Assembly (NCBI RefSeq): GCF_035751725.1
Contig: NZ_CP142104.1
Span: forward strand, 2,604,001 to 2,668,000
Reading direction: 5' to 3'
DNA: 64,000 nucleotides
Origin: Pseudomonas frederiksbergensis
GTDB taxonomy: Bacteria; Pseudomonadota; Gammaproteobacteria; Pseudomonadales; Pseudomonadaceae
The position numbers and the translations under genes are program-made. The notes under the pieces are model-generated. The model had not been told where the DNA came from and did not search any database. It saw only the letters and a program-made list of their open reading frames with translations. Of this stretch, positions 20,555-27,884 are shown piece after piece. Every line of letters starts with the position of its first letter. Within the stretch, counting starts at the first letter, position 1.

Positions 20555-21825
20555 CCGGCGCCCCCCGTTGCCTTCGGGCCGTACACCCGACGATCGATGA
20601 TCGCCAGGTGTTTGCCGGAGCGAGGGTGGCGCTCCAGCTCCTGTGCGTTGCAGGTTTGCACTTCGACATGGAGTTGTTCGAGGCCTGGATATTGTTCGAT
20701 CAGGGCGGCCTTCAGCGCATGCGATCGAGTTTGGCCTGCGTTCGCCTGTACGTCGGGTACCCAATTGAGTAGCAAACGGTCATCGCCTTGCGTGTGCTCG
20801 ATGATCAGTTGCCATTGCAAACCACCGCCTACGCGCCGGGTAATTTCAGCAATCTCTTCGGGGAACAGCGATAACACGCCAACCCGCACGCGACGGCTTT
20901 CCGAGCTGCGTCCCTGGAGGGCGAACTTGCGTCGCGGGGTGCCGGCAGGTTCGCACCAGCTGGCGCGATCTCCCACCGGGTATCGGACGATTGGCATCAA
21001 GGTTCGTGTGAAGTTCGTCACGACCAGGTTCCCCGCCTGACCACACGCCTCGATCACCTGGCCGCTCAGTTCGTCAATGATTTCAACCCGCGTCTGCTCG
21101 TCGAATACGCGGTGCTCACCCAAGCCGCAGTCCGGCGTGCTGGCACCGACCAGGCCGGCGTCGACGCTGGCATATCCGATGGAAGCGAAGCGCGCATTCG
21201 GGAAGGCGCGTTTGAGTGTCGGCAGTTGGCTTTCGAACAGGTTCTCGCCGCCAAACAGGACGGTGGTGATCTGCGTCAGCGCTCGCCCCTGGCCATTGAC
21301 ATGACTTGCAAATGCCAACAGATGCGCGGGTACTCCCACCAGCACGTTGATATTGTGCTGTGTGGAGGCGTCGGCCAATACATCGAAGTCCACCGACCCG
21401 GTAAAGGGGAATTCGGTAATCGCGACATCTACGCAGCAAAGCGCTCCATGGATAAACACGAAGCTCGCATACAGGTCTCCGGAAAAAAACAGATTGGCGA
21501 TTCGATCCCCAGCGCATAGCTGTTCGGACAGGCTGCGACCGAAGCAATCAAGCATCGATTGCCATTCCGCATGGGTGTACACCGACAGCTTGCCTTGGCT
21601 GGTCGTCCCGCCGGTTTTCAGGACAAGCGCATCCTTCACCTCAGCGGTCAGGACATGCCAGCTCCCCAGATCGTGACTGCCCTTCCAGTATTCATTGACG
21701 TCGACGATCGGTAATTGGTCGAAGTCCGACCCTTGGCTGGGTAAATGGCCAAATTGTTTTTTATAGAACGTTGAGTACGTGCGGATATGCTCAACCCATT
21801 GCTCGTAAGAGGAGAAAATGCTCAT
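20551..21825 (-). CDS. Adenylate-forming enzyme, PaaK/CoF-synthetase-like
   Basis: 424 residues. The AMP-binding loop of the phenylacetate-CoA-ligase/LuxE branch reads LKTGGTTSQGKLSVYT (about 69-84). Other family features are NLFFSGDLYASF, a VLFGGENL segment, ASIGYASVDAG (the A5-like Y-x-S-x-x-G), and RYPVGDRASW, the conserved D-x-x-x-W region. It activates a carboxylic acid as an acyl-adenylate. It resembles the second half of the fused protein encoded just upstream, particularly in N-L-F-x-x-G and GG-E-x-L, so the two likely arose by duplication. The 55-base gap to that gene and the overlap with the GNAT gene point to one operon. Substrate unknown. Confidence 0.8.
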   Translation of the reverse strand: MSIFSSYEQWVEHIRTYSTFYKKQFGHLPSQGSDFDQLPIVDVNEYWKGSHDLGSWHVLTAEVKDALVLKTGGTTSQGKLSVYTHAEWQSMLDCFGRSLSEQLCAGDRIANLFFSGDLYASFVFIHGALCCVDVAITEFPFTGSVDFDVLADASTQHNINVLVGVPAHLLAFASHVNGQGRALTQITTVLFGGENLFESQLPTLKRAFPNARFASIGYASVDAGLVGASTPDCGLGEHRVFDEQTRVEIIDELSGQVIEACGQAGNLVVTNFTRTLMPIVRYPVGDRASWCEPAGTPRRKFALQGRSSESRRVRVGVLSLFPEEIAEITRRVGGGLQWQLIIEHTQGDDRLLLNWVPDVQANAGQTRSHALKAALIEQYPGLEQLHVEVQTCNAQELERHPRSGKHLAIIDRRVYGPKATGGAG

Positions 21826-21880
21826 CAGGGACTAATCTCAAGGCTTGAAGGTCTGCATGTCGGATAGCGGCCGGAAACGA

Positions 21881-24292
21881 CTAGCCGACCATCCTGCAGT
21901 CAATGATCAGCGGGACTTTGCCGCTGTGTTTATTACGGTCAAAACGTTCGGCTGGACAGTGCTGCACATCCAGGACGAGCATCGCTGCATTCACGGATGC
22001 GCGAAGGGGCGCGATTTCCATCACGTTGCGCCTGACCGTTTCGGCGTCGCCGCTGGTACGAATCAGCAACCGCTCGCAACCGCCGTCTCCATGGTCGAGG
22101 ACGATTTGGACAGCCGCTTGCGCCCGCTCGGCCAGCTCGCCCGTATTGATGAACTCCGTGGCAATGCGTATCAGGCGGCCGTGGCGTTCGCGCAGCTCGA
22201 ATCTGGGCGATTCCAGGCCGCACGCGCAGGGGCCGGAAAGCCAGCGTCCAAGGTCGCCGACTTCATATCGTTGGAGGGGGCGCGCCTGGCGTATGCGGGA
22301 GGTGAAGAGCAGGCGTCCGGTTTCCCCTGGACCGACGGGGGTGTCCTGTTCGCCATCGACGATTTCCAAGTGTTGGATGCTTTCCATAAGGTGGAACACG
22401 CCATCGTCGCTGGCGACGCAGGCATGGCCGAGCGGGCCTGCGTCCACGGTGCCGTAGATGGCCGAGCGGATGCAGGTGACGCCGCATTCCTGGAACAACC
22501 TCCTGCTGTCTTGCCCCAAGTGCTCGCCGCCAAACATGACTTTCTGAACGCCGGCATAGCCTTGCAGTGTTGCGCGCTGGGAGCTGAAGAGGCGCTGCAG
22601 CGTACTGGGCATGCCGACCAGCGTGTTGATTCGATGAGCAACGATCAGCTGCGCGATTTCGTCGAAGTTGTCGTCTGCTGGTGCGCTCATGGGGTAATGC
22701 ACGACATTCATCTGCTCCAGGATTTTGCTGAAACTGGAGAATCCACCGTACAGGCTGCCGCCGTAGAAGAGGTTCATGACCCGATCCTGCGATGGATCCA
22801 GGCCCGCGGCGCGCAGCCCGTCGGCGGCGGCGCGCATATGGCGATCGAAATCGCGATAACTGTAGGGAGACAGCGCCGGCACGCCGCTGCTGCCGCCTGA
22901 GCGGAAGAACAGTTGCGCTTGAGGGGCCGGGGGCAGGGCAAGGAATGCGGCCTTGTCCATGATTGGCGCGGAGGCAGGAAGCGATAGGGCCGGCGCAGGT
23001 GCATCCAGCGTGACACGATGACTCGCTGCGTCAGCGTCAAGGCCGACCGATACCCGGCGACTCAATCGCTGCAACCCATAGACCCCATCGTGGGGCTCGC
23101 CGTCATAACCCTGCTGTATCTCGACCGTGGAGGAAACGCGAGACACCCCGGCGCTTAGCAGGCGGCGGGCCAACTCAGGCGCCCGTTCCGGCTCACAGAC
23201 GAGGGCGCAGCTTTGCAGCACGTTGCGCCATGGCAGCAGGGTTTCAGCGAGCACCGCTTCGGGCGCCGGCCTTAGCAGTACTGTGCGAAACAGCGGTGAG
23301 GGCTGCAGGTTGCGGTGGTGTTCCCAAAGGATGCGCCAGCCATTCCCGGTCCAGACTTGGCCGGTTTCGCCCGCGAAACTGTAATCCAGGCGGGCCAATG
23401 CCGTTCGGGTGGTGATTTCGCAGGCTTCGGCCGCGGTGGTTTCCAGGGCGGGCCAACGCCCGGTGCGACGCTCGAACGCAGCGGCCAAGGCGCTACCCAC
23501 TGTTTGCATGTGCACCGGGTCATCGCTGTCCACCAGCAGCCATTGCGGGCTGGAACAGGCTTGTTGATCGAGGCGGCAGACTTCATCCACCAACGCATCG
23601 AGGGCCTGTGCGCTTGCAGCTGACGGCGTGATGTAGGCAAAGCTGATCCGATGGCCCCAGTCAATCCAGCGGCAGCCGCTTGGAATTTGCTCGCGCAACG
23701 CCTTCAACGCGGTTTCGCCGCCCCAGGCGCTGACGCCCTGGGCCAATGCAAAGAGGCGGCCGGTCTCTTGCGTGGCGACAGGCAGTACCGCGACATAACC
23801 GCGCAATCGACCACTCGGATCGCAATCCAGGAATGCGGCCAGCAGGTGCGCCGAAAGGTCGCCGTCGCGACTGCTGGGCCGCAACCAGTTCACATTACCC
23901 GCCAGCAGGCCTTCCAACACCGCGCAGAATCCCAGCAACGCTGAGTTGCCCGGCGTCACATGCACCACCAGGCCCAGGGGCTGCCAACTTTCGAAAGGGC
24001 CGTCGCAGTAATCGATTCGCCGAAGCGAGCGCGGGTCGTCGCCCAACTCCCGCTCCAGCTTGAGGCTCAACGGCTGGCGCGCGCAGAAAGCAATCAGGGC
24101 CTGGCGCTGTTCCTCGTCCAGCAAAGGGTTTGGGTCTGCCGAATGCAGCCAGTGTACGAACGCCTCTGCGCAGTCGAGCACTTCTTCGTTGCGAGGCGGG
24201 GCTTGCAACAAGGCGGGAAGTTGTAGTTTCAGGCGCTCAAGCGCGGCATCGAGCGTCAGCTCGGCGGTCAATTGACCATTGATGAGGTACAT
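21881..24292 (-). CDS. LuxC-type acyl reductase fused to an adenylate-forming domain
   Basis: 803 residues. Residues 1-440 match the LuxC acyl-CoA/acyl-protein reductase family: PLGLVVHVTPGNSALLGFCA (about 105-124), NWLRPSSRDGD, and LDQQACSSPQ with the catalytic Cys at 246. This domain reduces an activated fatty acyl group to an aldehyde with NADPH. From about residue 450, LFFRSGGSSGVPALSPYSYR supplies the P-loop of the PaaK/LuxE-like ligases, followed by NLFYGGSLYGGFSSF, VMFGGEHLGQD, SAIYGTVDAGP and RYEVGDLGRWL. A reductase and an activating enzyme therefore sit in one chain. The ATG follows the LuxE-like stop by one base. A search is needed to show how common this fusion is. Confidence 0.85.
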   Translation of the reverse strand: MYLINGQLTAELTLDAALERLKLQLPALLQAPPRNEEVLDCAEAFVHWLHSADPNPLLDEEQRQALIAFCARQPLSLKLERELGDDPRSLRRIDYCDGPFESWQPLGLVVHVTPGNSALLGFCAVLEGLLAGNVNWLRPSSRDGDLSAHLLAAFLDCDPSGRLRGYVAVLPVATQETGRLFALAQGVSAWGGETALKALREQIPSGCRWIDWGHRISFAYITPSAASAQALDALVDEVCRLDQQACSSPQWLLVDSDDPVHMQTVGSALAAAFERRTGRWPALETTAAEACEITTRTALARLDYSFAGETGQVWTGNGWRILWEHHRNLQPSPLFRTVLLRPAPEAVLAETLLPWRNVLQSCALVCEPERAPELARRLLSAGVSRVSSTVEIQQGYDGEPHDGVYGLQRLSRRVSVGLDADAASHRVTLDAPAPALSLPASAPIMDKAAFLALPPAPQAQLFFRSGGSSGVPALSPYSYRDFDRHMRAAADGLRAAGLDPSQDRVMNLFYGGSLYGGFSSFSKILEQMNVVHYPMSAPADDNFDEIAQLIVAHRINTLVGMPSTLQRLFSSQRATLQGYAGVQKVMFGGEHLGQDSRRLFQECGVTCIRSAIYGTVDAGPLGHACVASDDGVFHLMESIQHLEIVDGEQDTPVGPGETGRLLFTSRIRQARPLQRYEVGDLGRWLSGPCACGLESPRFELRERHGRLIRIATEFINTGELAERAQAAVQIVLDHGDGGCERLLIRTSGDAETVRRNVMEIAPLRASVNAAMLVLDVQHCPAERFDRNKHSGKVPLIIDCRMVG

Positions 24293-24293
24293 A

Positions 24294-25421
24294 TCAGTTT
24301 TCCTTGATCAGTTCGGCGGCGGCCATGGCGCAGCTTCGGCTGGCACTGGTGCCGGCCCGGCCATGAAGCTCGAACCATTGGGTTTTCAAGCCGCAACCAC
24401 AGTTGGCCGGGTGCAGGGTCGCCAGGTCGCTCATCACCACGGCGTGCGCCGGGCTTGACGAGATGTACGGCGAGACGAACGACAACAACCCTGGCTCGCC
24501 GAACGGCTGGACGCTGAAGTCGCAAGGGTGCCGAATGAAGACTTTCGAATAGATCGGCACGTGGAATCGATGGTGGGCGCATTCGATATAAGGCACCGCG
24601 TGCTCGACCGCACCGTAGCCGTCGCGGCATCGTTGGGGCTCGATGCCAAGCTGCCGGGTAATGCGTTGGTAGACTTCGTGACGCGGCATTTCCTGCGCCG
24701 CCTGTTTTTTCCAGCCACCCCCCAGGAAGACCAGCGAACCAGGAGCGAGCTTGAGGTCGTGAATGCCGATTTCGCGCATACGTTCAAGCACATGCCAGAG
24801 CAGCGCCGGGAAGCCGAAGATCCGAACTGGCAAGCCTTCTTCGGCAAATGATTGCAAAGCGCTGATGACGCCAAACACGTCGAACTCATGGCCCTGCCCG
24901 GTGCGTCGCAGGGCATAGGCGACGCGATGGGCAGGCGCGAAGCGGCACAGGAACTGATCGGTATAGGCGGTGCCGAGCCGATTGGCCGCTTCGGGCTCAT
25001 GGCTGAACAGGAGGTAGTTGCATGGGGTGTCCGGCGTCGACCAGCCATAGTGCTCGAATATGTTTGCGACCATGCCCTGGGCCGCCGCCATGCTGCGCTC
25101 GTCATAGCGCATGCGACTTTTCTGCCCACTGGTACCCGAGGAAGTCAGCTCCAACGCGTCCTTTGCGCAGGGGCTGAGCAACATTCTCTGTTTGAAATAG
25201 CTGGCATAGATCGGGGGCAGGCGCGACCAGTCGGTCAGGTGTTCGAGGTCATCGACCGAGAGCCCGTTCGCGTTGAGCCAGTGTTCGTAGCCGGGCGTAT
25301 GGTGGCTATGGAACAGGCTTATTTCAGCCATGGCTTTGTCGAACAGCTCGGCGGGCACCGAATCGATGGCATACGGATGTGGTAATGCACACAGGGCATC
25401 AGCGTGTGGGAAATGAATCAT
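24294..25421 (-). CDS. LuxE-like acyl-protein synthetase
   Basis: 375 residues from ATG 25421, preceded by AAGGAA. It looks like the LuxE family, which activates a fatty acid with ATP and holds it as a thioester before passing it to LuxC. Visible features are the P-loop LELTSSGTSGQKSRMRY (about 90-106), YLLFSHEP, RIFGFPALLWHVLERM, GSLVFLGGGWKKQAAQEM and RCRDGYGAVEHAVPY with the conserved G-x-x-E. Its C-terminus has NCGCGLKTQW; LuxE uses a C-terminal Cys as acyl acceptor, but I cannot be sure which Cys corresponds. No luxA, luxB or luxD gene is present, so light production is not expected. Confidence 0.85.
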   Translation of the reverse strand: MIHFPHADALCALPHPYAIDSVPAELFDKAMAEISLFHSHHTPGYEHWLNANGLSVDDLEHLTDWSRLPPIYASYFKQRMLLSPCAKDALELTSSGTSGQKSRMRYDERSMAAAQGMVANIFEHYGWSTPDTPCNYLLFSHEPEAANRLGTAYTDQFLCRFAPAHRVAYALRRTGQGHEFDVFGVISALQSFAEEGLPVRIFGFPALLWHVLERMREIGIHDLKLAPGSLVFLGGGWKKQAAQEMPRHEVYQRITRQLGIEPQRCRDGYGAVEHAVPYIECAHHRFHVPIYSKVFIRHPCDFSVQPFGEPGLLSFVSPYISSSPAHAVVMSDLATLHPANCGCGLKTQWFELHGRAGTSASRSCAMAAAELIKEN

Positions 25422-25446
25422 CAGGTATTCCTTTGGAGCAGCGGAT

Positions 25447-26682
25447 TCAAGAGTGGGCCGCAGACCACGAGGTAAACAGGCGCAAGGCAACGAGACAGCC
25501 AAGGCCGGCGATGCCGACCATCAGCGCGAAGGATTCCAGGCTTGCTCCGGCACCCAGCAGCGCCAGCAGCGAGCCCGCCGCGCTCATGACCGCGATGGAG
25601 ATCATTCCGACCATGGCCGACACCAGTCCTTTGCTGTCGTCGCTGGCGAACAGGGCCAGTCGATACAGCGCGGCATTGCCCATGCCGAGACCGATGGCGT
25701 ACAGCGACAGGGCACTGACCAGAACGGGGAGGGAAAGCGCGAATTGGCTGGCAACGACCAGGGCGATCAGGCCGGTGCAGAACGGCCAGAGGCTGTAGTG
25801 GACCACCCGGCGCACGCCGACCCGTTCCACCAGGGCGTTGAGAATCAGATTGCCGAGAATGACCGCCGCGAAAACCGGAACCTGCCAAACCCCGTACGCC
25901 AATGGCGACAGGCCCAGCCCTTGGATCAACAGCAGGGGCGACAGCCCGATCCAGGCAATCAGCGGCAGGCTCATCAAGCCCAGCGCGACGCTGGCCGACA
26001 TGAATCCTCCGTGGCCCAGCAACGCGCCGTATCGCTTGATGAGCGAGCGCAGGTCCAACGCCTCGACCCTCGGCGTTTCTAATCCAATGTCAGCCCCAGC
26101 GATGGTTCGCGGCATGAACCCCCACAACGCCAACCAGCTGACCATCCCCAGGCCTGCCAGCAACATGAACAACTCTCGCCACGACAGCCATTGCAGTAGC
26201 AGCCCGCCGGCCAAAGGGCCTAGCAGGGGCGAGAGCAGGGCGAGATTGCCTAGCAAGGCCATGACCTTTACGGCGGCGGCTTCGCAGAAGATTTCCTGGA
26301 TGGCGGGATAGCTGACCGCGATCACGAAGCCGAGCCCCATACCCTGGATCAGACGAAGCCCGTTGAAGCTTTGCATGTCGCTGACTTGGGTGATCGCCAA
26401 GCAAGCCAGCACGAACCCGGCACACCCGACAAGCATGAAGGGGCGTCTGCCATGGCGATCCGACAGTGGGCCGATCAGCCATGGCAACACGATGCCGCCC
26501 AGCAGATACAAATTGAATGCGTAGGGAATCTGGTCGGCGGATGCATCGAGGTCCTGGGTCACCATGAGCATGGCGGGCATGACCAGGTCGCTGGCCATAT
26601 AGGTGAGAAATTCGAAAAGGGCGATTGCCAGGCAGAAGCCTGCCACGCGAATGGGTGTAAGAAGGGGGGGCTGATTTTGCAT
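25447..26682 (-). CDS. MFS multidrug efflux transporter, MdfA-like
   Basis: About 411 residues, twelve predicted membrane helices. The first helix, CLAIALFEFLTYMASDLVMP, resembles E. coli MdfA, including the membrane-embedded Glu needed for drug binding and proton coupling. Between helices 2 and 3, GPLSDRHGRRPFMLVG is the major-facilitator motif A. Later segments (AIQEIFCEAAAVKVMALLGN, LLSPLLGPLAGGLLLQW) also resemble MdfA. It is the first gene of the LuxE/LuxC-like operon, ending 25 bases before it, so it may export the product. Start choice is uncertain: ATG 26682 lacks a good ribosome site, and a GTG at 26718 is also in frame but lies inside an inverted repeat. Confidence 0.85.
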   Translation of the reverse strand: MQNQPPLLTPIRVAGFCLAIALFEFLTYMASDLVMPAMLMVTQDLDASADQIPYAFNLYLLGGIVLPWLIGPLSDRHGRRPFMLVGCAGFVLACLAITQVSDMQSFNGLRLIQGMGLGFVIAVSYPAIQEIFCEAAAVKVMALLGNLALLSPLLGPLAGGLLLQWLSWRELFMLLAGLGMVSWLALWGFMPRTIAGADIGLETPRVEALDLRSLIKRYGALLGHGGFMSASVALGLMSLPLIAWIGLSPLLLIQGLGLSPLAYGVWQVPVFAAVILGNLILNALVERVGVRRVVHYSLWPFCTGLIALVVASQFALSLPVLVSALSLYAIGLGMGNAALYRLALFASDDSKGLVSAMVGMISIAVMSAAGSLLALLGAGASLESFALMVGIAGLGCLVALRLFTSWSAAHS

Positions 26683-27013
26683 GGGTACCCAACGTTGGTT
26701 TTCAAAAGAAGAAATCACTTCTTTTTCGAGAGTACGTTGGCGCTATCCAGGGTCGAAAGGCGTCTTCCCCTGTAATGGAGTGGGAAAACACATTGGTGTT
26801 TGTAGGACCCTTCCTTCGGAGGAGGATTACGCGGGGGAAGGGTAAATAATCTCACGGCGGGGGAACGCCTTTTGATTGGTCACCTGCAACCCCAGTCGCG
26901 CGCGATGTTCGGGCGGTTGTACCATGGGCGCTGTCCGCATCGCGCAGTGGCCCTGGCAAGGCAGTCCACAAAGCGGGTGAAAGGCAGAACGAATCCCTTC
27001 AGGAAGCTGGCAA
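26683..27013. promoter_or_regulatory. Divergent control region of the efflux/acyl-reductase operon
   Basis: About 330 bases between the operon and the plus-strand small membrane gene. Near the operon start are two dyads: CCAACGTTGG at 26689-26698 (perfect 10-base palindrome), and AAAAGAAG (26704-26711) with CTTCTTTT (26718-26725), a perfect 8+8 repeat around six bases. Either may be a repressor site. No regulator gene is adjacent. I see no clear -10/-35 pair. Confidence 0.5.
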
Positions 27014-27202
27014 ATGACACATTCGCAACGTTTGAAATACTCGATTCTGGTGGTTGTCGTGGTCTTGGCGATCATGCTCGGACTGTCTTGGATGCAAGGC
27101 AAGGGCATGATCAGCGAGCAGCTGTTTCAATACATCGCCATTGCCGTGGCGGTCATCGTCGTGGTGATCAACGGTGTGATGCGACGCAAGGTCAAGTCTT
27201 GA
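27014..27202 (+). CDS. Small inner-membrane protein
   Basis: 62 residues with two hydrophobic helices: YSILVVVVVLAIMLGLSWMQ (about 9-28) and LFQYIAIAVAVIVVVINGVM (about 37-56), then a basic tail (RRKVKS). It starts with ATG 27014, a few bases after GGAAGC. It ends eight bases before the convergent Fur-like gene. I do not recognise a named family; small two-helix proteins of this kind are widespread in pseudomonads and mostly uncharacterised. Confidence 0.7.
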   Translation: MTHSQRLKYSILVVVVVLAIMLGLSWMQGKGMISEQLFQYIAIAVAVIVVVINGVMRRKVKS

Positions 27203-27209
27203 GCGCCGC

Positions 27210-27590
27210 TCACTCCTCGCTGTTGAGCAGGGCCACGGCCTGGTGGTGCAAGCTGTAGCTTTTATCCGGATTGAGCGTGACCACGCCTTCGCTGCACAGG
27301 CGCTTGAGCACTTCGCGCACGCTCAGGAAGGACAAGGGAATGTCCAGTCCCAGCAATTGGCTATGGACGCCGCGTACGCCCAGGCGACGGTTCTCATCGG
27401 CGGCCTTGAGCAAGGCGTCGATGACCTTCAGGCGAATCAGGCTCGTCCGCAGCCCATAACTCTTGAGCAGACGCTTGATCTGGTCGTTGCCCCCGCGTTC
27501 CGCGGCCCCCTGGAATGCACGGTCATTGGCTGTCATCGTGACACGGGCCGATCCTGGCTTGCCCTCCATGGGCGTTTGTGCGTTGTGCAT
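27210..27590 (-). CDS. Fur-like winged-helix protein (Fe2+/Zn2+ uptake regulation-like)
   Basis: 126 residues from ATG 27590, which follows AAGGAG. Residues 35-115 resemble the Fur DNA-binding domain: IKRLLKSYGLRTSLIRLKVI, then a helix-turn-helix region and a wing (SVREVLKRLCSEGVVTLNPD). The Fur dimerisation domain with its His/Cys metal sites is missing; the protein ends soon after the wing (HHQAVALLNSEE). It may therefore bind DNA without sensing metal in the usual way. It sits divergent to pvdQ, a pyoverdine-maturation gene, which makes an iron connection plausible but unproven. Confidence 0.7.
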   Translation of the reverse strand: MHNAQTPMEGKPGSARVTMTANDRAFQGAAERGGNDQIKRLLKSYGLRTSLIRLKVIDALLKAADENRRLGVRGVHSQLLGLDIPLSFLSVREVLKRLCSEGVVTLNPDKSYSLHHQAVALLNSEE

Positions 27591-27884
27591 GTAAAGACTC
27601 CTTACCAGCCTGACAGAAAAGATGACCACTGCTCTCCTGTATAGGACGAACGAAAGCGGAAAATCATGAGGGGTTGTGTGTGAAAAAAATGCCCGGCCGC
27701 CGTCAAGCCCCGGTATCAGCGGCTCGCTGGGCGATTAATTTTTTTTCATCCGGTTCGTTCTCAAGGTAGGCACATCCGCGGTGAAGGGCGCCGCTGGTGA
27801 ATTTCCAGGCCGCGCCGGGCCTCCAAGGGCGTACCGGCGACTGTCCTGGTTTTCAGAAGCTATCGATCAGGAGTGAGTGTGAGA
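27591..27884. promoter_or_regulatory. Divergent region before pvdQ with a weak iron-starvation-box candidate
   Basis: About 290 bases. On the plus strand TTAAT (27735-27739) and CGT (27756-27758) are sixteen bases apart, close to the TAAAT-N16-CGT pattern recognised by the pyoverdine sigma factor PvdS, but with one mismatch in the -35 part and inside a T-run. It lies about 127 bases before the start of pvdQ. I see no good Fur box. Confidence 0.3.

Noticed and set aside
19610..26682. Bioluminescence (lux) operon
   Set aside because: LuxC-like and LuxE-like proteins are present, but no luciferase alpha or beta subunit, no LuxD thioesterase and no LuxG; light production is not supported.
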